Positions 42,773-54,100 of a stretch of DNA of 64,000 bases are shown here, one piece after another. Position 1 is the first letter of the stretch; every line of letters begins with the position of its first letter. Source of the stretch: Viola odorata (lineage: Eukaryota; Streptophyta; Magnoliopsida; Malpighiales; Violaceae); NCBI GenBank assembly GCA_963691705.1, contig OY829544.1, positions 8,935,501 through 8,999,500 of the forward strand, read 5' to 3'. The position numbers were made by a program, and so were the translations under genes. The notes beneath the pieces were generated by a model. The model had not been told where the DNA came from and did no database searches. It saw nothing but the letters and a program-made list of their open reading frames with translations.

Positions 42773-43200
42773 GTTCGCTTCCGGATTTTCACCAGCTAGC
42801 TAGCTAGCTAGCTCTCTGATCTTAATCAATGTACGTATACGTCGTCGCATCAGCTTCCAAAAGCACACTGTATATCTCTCCTTCTTCGATCGTCTAGCTA
42901 GTCTGCTCTGCTCTTCGTCGTCGTAGTACCTTCCAACTTTTTTTCTGGTTTTTTCTCTTTGGAGGGATAGAGACAGAGAGTGAAGAAGAGGGGAAGCAAA
43001 ATGAAGCAGATGCGCGTGAGGAGAGAAATTGGAGCGAAACAATGGAGTGTGTGGAGGATCGCGGTTTTCGGTTGGGGTATCAGAACGAGTCTCTAATCGC
43101 TCAAAAATGATTGGATTTCCGATTTTTTCTTCCTTCCCTCTTCTTTTCTGTCTGTTTATTTAATAAAATTCTTTTCCGCGCATCTTTGACGCTGGTTATA
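42773..43200 (-). promoter_or_regulatory. CALS5 leader and proximal promoter
   Basis: Upstream of the CALS5 start codon. Contains five tandem AGCT units at 42794-42813, immediately upstream of the leader end, and a CT/GA-rich stretch at 42950-43000. No experimentally known anther element could be assigned with confidence. Confidence 0.4.
42794..42813. repeat. (AGCT)5 palindromic microsatellite
   Basis: Five perfect AGCT units about 20 bp upstream of the CALS5 start codon, so within its 5' leader. Self-complementary. Confidence 0.95.
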
Positions 43201-44514
43201 TAACAAACTCGGCGATGATGCGATTGGCAATTCAGTTTTGCTGCATGTGTGGGCTGAGCGGGACCCACACCAATCACCAATTTTTTTTCATAACTAACTC
43301 CCTGACGTCACGTGGTTTGTTTATGTTGGCAAATATGGGACAATGTTTTTTTCTTCTCTTTTCTGGATTTTGGAGGTGCAAATGCAAATGTATCTATTTT
43401 TCTTTAATTTCAAAAAAATGAAAATGAAAATGAAAATGGTTGACTATTTACCAAAATATAGCCTTAAACTCAAGTTTTTGTATTATACTCATCCACAAAC
43501 CATATGAGTCCCTGAATTTTAAGTTATGTTGATAATGATAAGAATAGGTGCAATTTATCAACTGTACCTGATAGGTTTTATATTATTTTTAGAATAAAAA
43601 GTGTGAGAGTTAAAAAATGATAATAATAGAAACAGGGTGAGGGCAATTATGTAGTTTAAGTAATTTAGGATTGCGGTAGATACGATTCGTATGGTTCTGT
43701 TCAGTGCATGATGAATTTGTGGGTCATTCTCGTTCCTTCGGTGGATACCTGAAAATGACGTCGGGGAGTCTCCCAACGTATACACTCTGACGATCAAGTC
43801 AGTCGACAATCATTACGAGTATATAATTAAATATACTATTAGTATGCACAAATATATATAATTGAACTTACCTCGGTGGTATTTACCATAATGTCATTAT
43901 AATTAACATTTGGCACTACTTACTGTTCATGGATATAATATATGCATGTTGTTACCGAGAGCTTGTTGTCGGTACCGATAACTAGTGTTGAATCTGATAG
44001 GCTGCTGGAGCCGGTAGGTTATTGTGCCATCTAATGATGTTGTATGCTTGTATACTTGTTGGAGCCGTTAACGGTAATTTGCTATTATCGATAGCTTGAT
44101 GTTGGAGCCGATAGGTGGTTGGAGATGGTATGCGTACTGAAAATGGTATATGTACTGAAAATGATATATCACTGAAGACGGTATGTGGGCACTAGGTAAG
44201 TTACTGCATACTTTCTATCCATAGCTTGTTGCTGGTGCTGCTTGCTCATCTTTGCCTTCGCCATGAGAGCACTTGCTAGAAGAAGATAAAGATCATGGAG
44301 AGAGAGTCTCTCTCTTTCTCTGGTTAGAGATAAATAAACCTCTTCTCTCTAAGTCTCTGCTTCCCTCCTTTTATAAGAGACCAAAGTGGTACCAGAATAG
44401 TGGGTTCACAAAAATGTCTCTGATGTAAAGTATAAAAATACCCTCCTAATATTTATTAGTATTATAAAAAATAATTTATTTAAAAAGTAACTTGATTTAT
44501 GAGTGACCGGTATT
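43201..44514. other. Intergenic, repeat-like sequence
   Basis: No gene. The stretch at about 43730-43830 (CGACGATCAAGTCAGT-like words) and the internally repetitive 43960-44190 (repeated GTTGGAGCCG and GGTAT..GTACTGAAAATG words) look like old transposon sequence, but I could not find termini. 44280-44390 is rich in CT/GA. Confidence 0.45.
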
Positions 44515-44639
44515 CAGTGACGGATCTACTAAGGGACAAGGGTGGGCTGCCGCCCACCCTGGCCCAATCCAATATATTTTTTTATTATATCTATACTCCT
44601 GTATAGAATTTTTTTAGGTACATTTTTATATATGTTTAC

Positions 44640-44754
44640 AATTATTAATAATTGTTTGATTACTTTTGTTGAAAAAAATATTTTTGATAGTGTAGAGAAT
44701 GAGAGAATCATACAAGGATTTCAAAAAATGAAAACTCGTAGAGAACAATTATAA
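44640..44754 (+). pseudogene. hAT transposase C-terminal remnant
   Basis: Short plus-strand frame whose final ~35 residues (NCLITFVEKNIFDSVENE, then QKMKTRREQL and a stop) match the tail seen in plant TTF/ZMYM1-like hAT transposases. Nothing of the upstream protein remains; the preceding part of the frame is not transposase-like. Confidence 0.7.
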
Positions 44755-44763
44755 GAAGTACGT

Positions 44764-44861
44764 GTATGAATTCTATTGTATAATTAATTTTTTTCTATAT
44801 TGTCTTCCTATTGTATGAATTCTAATGTATAATTAATTTTTTTCTATATTGTCTTCTTATT
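44764..44861 (+). repeat. 49-bp tandem duplication inside hAT element
   Basis: Two adjacent 49-bp units (44764-44812 and 44813-44861) differ at only a few positions; each begins GTATGAATTCTA. The duplication lies just after the transposase tail stop codon. Confidence 0.9.
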
Positions 44862-45037
44862 TATCTTCTTGTTAAGTTTATCTAAATATTTGTTATTTAG
44901 TGACGAATACTAATACTCTGAAGCATTTGTTCAATTTTTCGTTCAGCTCGCTTGCTTTCCCTTTAAAATATTCCAAAAAAAAATATCGGGGGTGCTGCCC
45001 CCGAACCCCCTAGAAATAATTCCTGGATCCGTCCCTG

Positions 45038-46316
45038 CCGGTATCATAATATTAAGTATTTCTAATTGATATCAGGTTGGGTTTAGAAAACATGATTTTC
45101 TTTTTTATGATTAAAAAACATGATTTTAGAGTGGTATCCGAAGTTAATAAAGATTAAGATTTTTCATTCAAGAATTTAAAGGGTAGAATCTAAAATTAAC
45201 AGGGTTATAATATGTAATATTGCATCTCATAAGAATTCATTCCCAGCCCAAGGATGGTGCTTTTATCGTTGCATAACATGAATTTGTTGGCTCTGTTAAA
45301 ATAAAACAACATCGGCCTTCAGCTATCGGCCACTTTTGAAAGCCCACAATGGCAAAACCAATGTAGCGCACTAAGCCCAAGACTTGTATCAAGGAATTGC
45401 ACCAAAAAGTCCAATATGGCGGAATAGTGAATTTGAGTTTTTTTTTTTTTTAGAGGTGTTTGGTATCATGAGTTCAATTCATTTTATTAATAGAATTTAG
45501 TTAAAATTTTATTAATAAATAAACTCTAGTGATTGGTATAATAATATAAAATTAAAAAAATTCAATTGAATTAAAATGAACACATTCTTTATGGCTAAGA
45601 AATGATTTTATTTTATTTATTTGACCATTATACTTCTAAATTAAAATTTAAAATTTATAAAATTATGGGATGATGAATGAAATCATATATACAACCATAA
45701 ACATTTTTCGCCATTAAAAAAATATATCAGCGAAAGATTCACGGGTTGAATCATGGAGTGATTTACTTCATTCTTCATGCTCGAACTTGAGAGCCGTTTA
45801 ATATTATAAACACAACTAGTAAAAGTCAGCTCATGTATATGGGATTTTTTCATGGATTGACAAAGTGGAAAAGGATAAATTTGAATAACTCACTGTTTTT
45901 TTGCAGTACTAAAATGCTTGTGGAGAAAATAATGCAGAATTGAATTGAACAAAAGAATGTTTTCAAGTAGGGAGGGAATCCATATCCAACCAGGCCTGGC
46001 AAGTGGGATGGCACTTTCAAGTTTCAACTAAGAGAGACAAAACTGACAGCTAAAACATCTTCAAATACTGATCAGAGTATGGTGGCTCTTCCTTAAAGAA
46101 ATACAATGGTGGAAGAAGAAAAGGAAAAGTATGAAGAGGTATCTCAAGCTAACGTAAGAGAAAAAGTGAGAACTCAACCTCATGCTGGCTTGAGTTGCAA
46201 CTGCTAATAAGCACTACAAAAAAATAATGTAATAATAGTCAGCAGGGATCTAATCTCGTGCCTGGCGCGAACATATACCACATCCTTAAGCTAAAACTTG
46301 GAAGGCTGCCTTAACC
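45038..46316. other. Gene-free region left of the fragment cluster
   Basis: AT-rich, no gene. A GAGGTGTTTGGTAT word at about 45453 resembles termini of some MITEs and recurs inverted near 50180 (GTGTTTGGTAT on the minus strand), roughly bracketing the fragment cluster. No target duplication was identified. A 10-bp palindrome CCAGGCCTGG lies near 45995. Confidence 0.4.
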
Positions 46317-46657
46317 TCAGTCGCTTGTTAAACCATTGCTGTTTGAAGCAGACTTCTTCGCGCCATATCTCTGCCAATTATTACGAAAAAGAGGATCAAT
46401 AAGATTTAAATGAAGAAACTGTATGAAAGTGAAATGGTAGCAAAAGTGATATTTCTGGGCAATAGACAACTCTCCGAAGTTTGTACCTGCTTTCCAATGC
46501 TGATTGGAACATATTTGTATTTAATCATGTGCATAATCTGGTAAGAACAAAGAGGACAATCCAATAGCAGAGTAATATGGGCCAGAAAATAGGGACATCA
46601 AAGACAGAGAAGAAGGTCATGAAAAAAGCAACAACGAAAGCCTTGGTGATGGAATAC
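46317..46657 (-). pseudogene. RER1-like 3' fragment, frameshifted
   Basis: The last two exons of a RER1 (Golgi-to-ER retrieval receptor) gene. Exon at 46657-46487 encodes [38 protein letters not shown] and, in another frame, [15 protein letters not shown]. The exon at 46370-46317 encodes RYGAKKSASNSNGLTSD and a stop. Between VLT and QIMHMIK about ten coding bases (family sequence MRR) are missing at 46540/46541, shifting the frame into an early stop. No upstream RER1 exons were found before the SnRK2 fragment, so this is a truncated, broken copy. The splice borders (CAG|GT at 46487 and CAG| before 46370) remain, so it derives from genomic DNA rather than a processed transcript. Confidence 0.85.
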
Positions 46658-48185
46658 CTGAAAGCACAACCAAAATAATAACTAATTTAAGGTTAAGAGA
46701 GAAGAAAATATTAACGCAGAGATGAAATTAGCAGATATGAACGCAACAAGAACAATTTAGCACATATTTTACTAATTCAGTGGCGATCTGGAAATGGTAA
46801 TGTATGAAGTCTCATCTGACAATGAATTATAATATAACAAAACTATGCTCTGCATAGTAGTGCTCTTCCCTTATGAGACTAACCAACCACACACAGGAGT
46901 TCTCTGTTCGGTATGACTTCACCCCCAGCACTGAAACCGTATAACACTAAACCTATTTCTATTTAGAATGGAGAACATATGCCTAACCTAAACCTTGATG
47001 CACACATGGTGTATGAAATTCCATATTAACTTCTCACAAGAACAGTCTATACTCAGACAAACTCAACATTCTCTTACAATGTTAGTAATTCCCAATCTTC
47101 AAGCTCTCAATTAATTTTACATTGGACAACTAACCTAAAGATTCTATGCCTACTTTGATCAAAGCCTACCTATTCACCAAAATACTCAACAAAGGCAACA
47201 AAAAATTGCAGCCCTAACAAGCATCGTCTCAAACACAACAAAAATGTGGAATATTAGCCAATGCAAACAAACCACGGCAGCAGCAGTGCATTAATGTGCA
47301 CAAAACAATCAAGCTATCATCAGAAAGGAAACTCACATTAACAAATTGCCGCGAAAACAATAAAGGATAGACATCTAAATTTTGAAAACCCAAACCAACA
47401 AACTTTTTTCAGAATAACCACCATACATGTGCCAAAACTGGGAAAATTTCCTCAAGAGAGGATCTAGCACATCAAAATCCATTTTTATAAAATCAATTCA
47501 GCACAGATTTTTTATTCTTAGGAAGCAAAATCCACATACACCTGTAAAGATTCAAATTAAGCTCTTTCCTTAACAGTACAGGTGACTAACAGATTCAGGA
47601 AGGTATGTGCAAACTACAATTCAGTAACACCACTAATGGGTATGGAGTTTCCTACACCACATGCTTAACAACTATATGGATAAACCAATGCACACTATAA
47701 AAAGGTGAAGCAGTTTTTGTTTGCATGAGAAAAAAGATTACATGGACACACAATGTAACTGTCCCATCAATCAACAAAGCTAGAAAAACAGGGTTTGTAA
47801 GCAACAACATAAGTACTATAAAACATTCATTGAATATATATAAGGGAGGGATTACCAATGCATTTTCTTGGGGATTTTCCAATTTGTGCTCATCACTCTG
47901 CACTTTGTCCTTGTTTGCTCATCACTCTGCAGAAATTTGGACATTGTTCTCACAGTATAAATGATCATAAAAATCAACCTACATTACGAACTAATCACAA
48001 CATATATAAATAATCATCAGACTCAAAAAGTAAAGCAGAGCACTAATCATGAAGTTGAGCATAGCTCTCCTCGGTTGAAAAGAAGCTTAAAACTAATATT
48101 TTGCTGCGAAAAGCAGTGGCCAAATCTACTACCATGAAACACCTGATAATTAGCATCGATAGGTGAAAAGCGTTGAATAGCTAAC
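46658..48185. other. Spacer between RER1 and SnRK2 fragments
   Basis: 1.5 kb of AT-rich sequence. No exon of RER1, of SnRK2 or of any other recognisable gene was found. A GCTCATCACTCTGCA word is repeated at 47887 and 47919. The minus frame at 47652-47903 is hydrophobic but matches no family I know. Confidence 0.5.
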
Positions 48186-49537
48186 CTCTTTGAATCTAAC
48201 AATATTTGGATGCTTCAATGATTTGTGGTTCATTATTTCTCTTTGCACATGTTCATCAATCTGCAAACACAGATGAATCCAAGAATTAAACTACTGAAAT
48301 AGTTAAATTGAACATAGAAATGACAAGACGATCACACAACCCAGGAAGGGAAAAGAAGCAAAAAGCAAGGGAATTGAATCACCACAAAGAGAGGAAAAGG
48401 GAAAACATGAAATTGGGGAAGTAAAAGCAAAGAGGATACCTTATGGCCCCTCTCAATAAACTTGAAAGCAAAGAGCTCTTTAGTCCATGAGTAATGCTAT
48501 TCCTTCCGAATAGCCAAGAGGAACTGTCAAGAGGAATGATGTGGCAGTGTCCACATCATTGGTTATTTACAAGTTTGCCACCTCTTGATTATTTACAAGT
48601 TTGCCACCGCTGTTTTGTAATTACGAAATTGTCCTCTCCGGAACTTCAAGTTTCCAGTTTATTTGTTTCTTTGTTTTGTAGGTCCATATTTTGGTAAATC
48701 GAATTACTTGCATTTTTTAGTTAATTGTTGGTTAATCTGTTGTTAAATAATTTGAATTTGTTCTCTAGATTAATTACATGCTTTCAATTTCGTGAATCTA
48801 TAAACGAATTTTCCGAATTTTAAGTTTTAAATTAATTAATTAAATTGCCGTATTTTTTAAATTAAATTCTGTGCATTGATCAATCGAATAATTGGTTCGC
48901 ATAGTTGAATTTCTGTAATTAATCTGGAGTTGTTAAATAAATAATTTGAATTTCAACTCCAGATTAATTGGTTCGCATAGTTGAATTTTCTATGCGAACC
49001 AATTAATCTGGAGTTGAAATTCAAATTATTTATTTAACAACTCCAGATTAATTACAGAAATTCAACTATGCGAACCAATTATTCAATTGATCAACACACA
49101 AAATTTAATTTGAAAAATACGGCAATTTAATTAATTAATTTAAAACTTAAAATTCAGACAATCCGTTTATAGATTCACGAAATTGAAAGCATGTAATTAA
49201 TCTAGAGAACAAATTCAAATTATTTAATAACAGATTAACCAACAATTAACTAAGAAATTCAAGTAATTTCATTTACCAAAATATGGACCTACAAAACAAG
49301 GAAACAAATAAACTGGAAACTTGAAGTTCCTGGGAGGACAATTTCGTAATTACAAAACAGCGGTGGCAAACTTGTAAATAATCAATGATGTGGACACAGC
49401 CACATCATTCCTCTTGACAGTTCCTCTTGGCTATTCGGAAGGAATAGCATTACTCTCTTAGTCCATTTATCTTTGACTAGCTTAGCCACACCAAAATTGC
49501 CACACCCAATATCTTTCACACTCTCATAACGCTCCAT
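48186..49537 (-). pseudogene. SnRK2-type kinase fragment (exons 1-2) split by a palindromic element
   Basis: Exon 1 starts at the ATG at 49537 (MERYESVKDIGCGNFGVAKL, VKDKWTK), is interrupted after the Lys codon by the element 48489-49457, and resumes at 48488-48440 with ELFAFKFIERGHK and a GT donor. Exon 2, 48260-48186, encodes [20 protein letters not shown] then VRFKE with a GT donor. This is the start of a SnRK2 (ABA/osmotic-stress) kinase. Two conserved glycine-loop or lysine contexts are altered (GCGNFG for GSGNFG, FAFKF for FAVKF). No later exons (HRDLK, DFG) follow; 1.5 kb on, an RER1 fragment begins instead. So only the first ~70 residues exist and the gene is dead even without the insertion. 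Confidence 0.88.
48489..49457. mobile_element. Fold-back (Mutator-like) element inserted in SnRK2 exon 1
   Basis: The left end reads GAGTAATGCTATTCC and the right end, read inward, GAGAGTAATGCTATTCC. The arms (about 48489-48980 and 48990-49457) are near-perfect inverted copies around a 9-bp loop at about 48981-48989. Flanks share the 9-bp TTAGTCCAT (48480-48488 and 49458-49466), present once in the SnRK2 coding sequence, so this is the target duplication. Long arms and a 9-bp duplication fit a non-autonomous Mutator-like element. No coding capacity was found. Removing the element and one duplication copy makes the SnRK2 exon continuous, which proves the insertion. Confidence 0.9.
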
Positions 49538-49673
49538 ATCTACAAGAACAGCAACACAAAGGGCCAAACACAGTTGTGACTTGCACACTTCAGTTCAGTT
49601 TCCTACAAATGGGCAAACTAGAGCATAAAAAGAAGAAAGGAAAAACCCTTTCAGGGTCAAAAGTGCAGAGTGA

Positions 49674-49990
49674 TCACCGGCGTTGCCCTCCTCTACTAGC
49701 GCCATCCTCCTCTGTCAGCCTTGTCCTCCTCAAGCTTCTCTCTCGACTGCTTTCCTCAACAACATTGTCCTCCAAAAAATAAAAGTCAGACTCGGCAATG
49801 CCGAAGTTGGAGAGGCAGTCGTGGAGCGCAGAGGAGACGCGGTGATCGGAGCCGTAGTCGGCGTCGCGTGAGAGGTTGGAGAGTAAGTCGGACATGCGGT
49901 GGGCGCGATAGAGGCTGACTCCGATTGCAATACGGGCGAGGCGGCGAGGGTTTTCTTGTACGACGCTGGCGTAGGAGTAGGAGGGTAATT
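49674..49990 (-). pseudogene. Pectinesterase-inhibitor-domain-like fragment
   Basis: The minus frame reads YASVVQENPRRLARIAIGVS, LYRAHRMSDLLSNL, then VSSALHDCLSNFGIAESDF. This resembles the plant invertase/pectin methylesterase inhibitor domain, where ..DPKKLAKAAI.. and ..ALKDCVELL.. blocks are spaced similarly. The open frame continues upstream into the flank without a signal peptide and ends downstream in non-family sequence. The piece is GC-rich against AT-rich neighbours, as a captured exon would be. Identification is moderate only. Confidence 0.45.
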
Positions 49991-51130
49991 TTGTAATAAT
50001 ATAATTAATAATTTAAAAGGTGATTTAACTCCTCAACAATCTCACCCATTTGTGCCAGAATTCACACCTTCACTAATTTTTCAGATTCAACTCACAAAGA
50101 TTTTTTAAAAACATCATAACAATCACAAAATTTATGATGATTTCAATTACAATGAACTGAATTCATGTATGATTTTTATACCAAACACTCGATAATGATT
50201 TGCTTACGGGAAAAAGAAGAAGAATGATAATGATTTCATTAATGAAAATTAGTGATACAATAAAAGGCTTCAAAGTCAAAATATTGCATACTTTTTTTTA
50301 AAAAAAAGATTCAAAATATTGCACCAATTGCAATAACACGAAAAATAACATAAATAATGATTTTAAGGCCACCTCTAGTTTAGGAAACTTTGTTCTGTCA
50401 TTTATGTCACATTTTACACACTCACATAAGCTAGGGTACAATAATAAATCCTCGTACGGTACGGTATTTCTCAGTATGACCAAACTTGATTTAAAGGTTA
50501 GAGATTGAAAACTAATAAAAATGATTAATGACCAAATAATTTTTATTTTCTGCCAAATTTACTACAATATTTTCTTTTTTAAAGGGATTATTACATTTAC
50601 AATAAAAGAACATTTAAATAAGGATAAGAAAAAGAATATTTAAGCACATTTTACATTGAAATATTGAAATAAACACAGATGGAGGAAATACACAAAGAAT
50701 ATGTAAGCACATTTGAATGAATACCATTAATACTCCGTCCGTTTGCTAATTACAATCCATACTATTTATGTAAATAAAATATAAAATGTGACATGATATA
50801 CGAATAATAATCACAAATTAATATAAGATATAAAACGGAACATGATACACTCAGATATCAATATAACAATGATGGCAAAATAATGAAAGCCAGCCATTCC
50901 TCATTCCTCAAATCAGCTATGCAGCAGCAGAAATACATCAACTTTTACTATTCTAGTTCATATCCATGCTAAAATTACCAAACACCCCCTTCCAATTTAC
51001 TAATTCACAACTTAATTAACTCTCTACATTCCAAAAAGAAATACAAAAAGGGATTAAAAGATAAAATCACCACACACATGCTATATACTATAGTCTAAAG
51101 TAATATATAGATAAATATTTAAATATGTCA
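49991..51130. other. Gene-free region, 3' flank of BAM3
   Basis: AT-rich. A single Stowaway-type terminus (ACTCCGTCCGTTTGC) lies at about 50731, but no matching right end was found. The right part is the BAM3 3' untranslated region. Confidence 0.5.
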
Positions 51131-54100
51131 CTAATGAAGGTGGAATGTGTTGGGTCGTTTTGCTTGTGCAAGCATTTGAACAACTTCTCTCATGGTTGGT
51201 CTCTCCACACTATGTTCTTGAACACATAACATTGCTACAAAAAACACCTGCATTGCCTCAATCAATGGAATTTCAGAGCTAATTAGCCTCTCATCCAAGA
51301 TCTTAACCACCTCTTCTTTGCTTGACTTGGTCTGAATCCTAGTCCACTGAACAATGTCTAGCCCTTCCTCTCCAAAATCGCCGACCGGCCTTCGCCCTGT
51401 GATTAACTCTAACAGCACCACCCCGAAGCTGTACACGTCACTCTTCTCGTCTACTTTCAATGTGTATGCATACTCTGTAACAATAAATTAAAAAATAATT
51501 AAATCTGAACTATAATTACCTCTAAACTCTCATAATATTTTAAAAAATGGAACTTTTGTCACTTTATGGTGGTCAAATTTGGGTGAAGTGGTCAAATTTG
51601 AGTGAATTTCAGTGATTAATAATAGTTATTTATAAATTCACGTATTAATTAGGTCTGGACTACAATTATCTCTAAACCTACCGAAAAATGGACCGATGGT
51701 ATAATGTAATTACCAGTATATTGAGAGGGTACTTTAGTCACTTTACGGTGGTCAAGTTTTGAGTGAGTGAATGTGGCTAGTCCACTACGATTGTTTTACA
51801 CAGAAAAATATGTGTTCTTTGAACTCAGCTCCCAAGGTAAAGTAACAAACTCAGCTCCCAGGGTACTTTAGTTCTTTGTGTGAAAAAAGAAAAGCTGCTG
51901 GTCTAGTTGTAGTAGTACTGTACATATATCTCTTTCTAGGCTTTAGAGAAAGTTAAAGGGTGCTTAGATCCCAATCAAGATCCTGAAGGTGTTCTTGGAT
52001 TTTTTGCTATTGCTCCTATTTTGAGCAGCTTAGGTCAAAAAGGGTTGCTTTTGATTGGTGTGAAAGAATATGGGTTTATGGTTTCCAAGACATGCATCCA
52101 TTGATAGCAGAATTAGAAAAAAAGCAAATGGGTAAGGAGAACAAAAAAGGAGCAGAGGGAATTTTCCTTTGTGTTTGTGGAGGAACCTTTCCTTTTACTC
52201 TTCTTGGACTCCACATGCCTGCTACTACTGCTACTTTGATCCAAGGGAAAGTGGTTTTTTTATTCCAATTTGCAGGATCTAAACACAAGAGAAGCTAGAA
52301 AAGAAAATTATGTAGGATGATTTAGGTTTCTAACCAATGATTAACCTAATTTCTTTCTGGATTTAATGATTGCAGCAAGGAGCAAACGTTATAAAAATGC
52401 TTTCTTTAGTGCATAATCAAGATTTAGTGGCTAATTGATTAGTATAGACTGATATTTGTGATCAATTTGATTACACTGGTAAAGAGGAAGGGACTTAAAT
52501 GAGTATACCTGGAGCAATGTAGCCATAAGAGCCAGCAATTGCAGACATGCATTCTGATGTACCAGTGTCTTGTAAGAATTTGGCGAGCCCGAAATCTGCT
52601 ACATGAGCTTCAAAATCTGAGTTGAGCAAGATGTTGTTGGACTTGACATCTCTGTGTATGATCAAAGGTGTGCAATCATGATGCAAGTAACATAAACCTT
52701 TTGCAGCTTCAATGGCGATTTTCAATCTAGTGTCCCATTTCAAGAAACCACCTCTCTTCCCATGTAGAACTTCTCCTAAGCTGCCATGGGACATATATTC
52801 GTAGACGAGTAAGTTGGTCTGTTTGTTGGAGCTAAAAGCCAGCAATCTGACAATGTTCCGGTGTCGAATCTTGCCTAATGTTTGTATTTCTGCAGATAGA
52901 CCATTATCATGAGAAGATCCTTTGTTTATTCCCAGCAACTTCTTGACTGCTACTTGCTCTCCGTTAGGCATTTCTCCTCTGTACACAGTACCAGCTCCAC
53001 CTCTCCCTATGATGTTGTTCTCCTTGACACATTCTAACACGTCTTCGCACCCGAATTCCAGCTTCTGGAATGCTGTCAGCTTCCAAGAATTGGTATTCTT
53101 TCGCATCTTTCGAGTCTTGATGATTGCCAAACCAGCAAATACCAATGAGCATACTAATAGCCCCAGAGCAAGCAGAAGCTTGAATTTTCCTGAGACTTGA
53201 GACTTCGACCCGGTTTGGTCATGAAATGGCGAGAAGGATGAATAGTTGCATGGATTCAGGTCAGAACCACAGAGTAGAGGATTACCAACAAAGGATGTGG
53301 AGTTGAAGAATGTATACTGTCCGAAATCAGGTACCGAACCGGAGAAGTTGTTGTGGGAGAAATCTGCTGATGTTAAACTTTTCATGGACCCAATTTCCTT
53401 AGGAAGACTTTGGTTCAAGTGATTCCATGAGACATTGAGATAATTTAGAATGTGAATTTGACTAAGCTGGACAGGAATGGGCCCTGATAGCTGGTTTTGG
53501 CTCAAATCTAAGTAAGTCAACATAGGACAACTACCAATCTCAGGAGGGATAGTGCCAGAGAAGTTGTTTCGACTCATATCCACTGTAAGAACATTTTTCA
53601 ACTGACCTATTTGGGCAGGAATTCCTCCAGTGAATCTGTTAGCACTCAGCTGAAGAATCTGCAGGCTAGAGAAATTCCCAATGGATGCAGGAAGAGACCC
53701 AGATAAGCGATTATCCGAAAGATTCAGCTGCCCAAGTTTAGAGGATGTCTTACCAGTTTGTGGAGGAACCCTCCCACTCAAGTAATTGTTCTGCAGCTCC
53801 ACAAGTAACAGCTCTGGCAAGTAAAGCAACCCACTCGGTATCGATCCGGTCAGATAATTCTGCCCCAACCGAACTCTGATTAGTGTGTCACAATGACTAA
53901 GATCATCAGGTAGAGGCCCGAAAAGGAAATTAATGCGCAAAATTAGAATCCTTAGCTTCCTTCCTAAGCAGAGAGACTGAGGGACTAATCCGGTGAGCTT
54001 GTTACTTGACAGATCAACATCAGTTAATCTACCATTCTGTCCAAGCTTTTCAGGTATGGATCCTGTGAAATTATTGTGCCAAAGGTTAAGTGTTTCCAGT

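Larger units (their letters stand above)
44515..45037 (+). mobile_element. hAT-derived non-autonomous element with 8-bp target duplication
   Basis: Termini CAGTGACGGATCTAC (left) and CAGGGACGGATCCAGG (right, read inward). Flanking octamers are CCGGTATT (44507-44514) and CCGGTATC (45038-45045), matching at 7 of 8 positions as expected for an ageing hAT duplication. The plus strand at about 44640-44754 still encodes the extreme C terminus of a hAT transposase (NCLITFVEKNIFDSVENE ... FQKMKTRREQL then stop). It is 523 bp long and cannot be autonomous. Confidence 0.88.

Noticed and set aside
45440..50200. GTGTTTGGTAT words in inverted orientation bracketing the gene-fragment cluster
   Set aside because: The match is too short and no target duplication is visible, so they were not called as ends of one large element.
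50726..50870. Possible Stowaway MITE starting ACTCCGTCCG
   Set aside because: Only the left terminus is recognisable; no inverted right end with TA flank was found.
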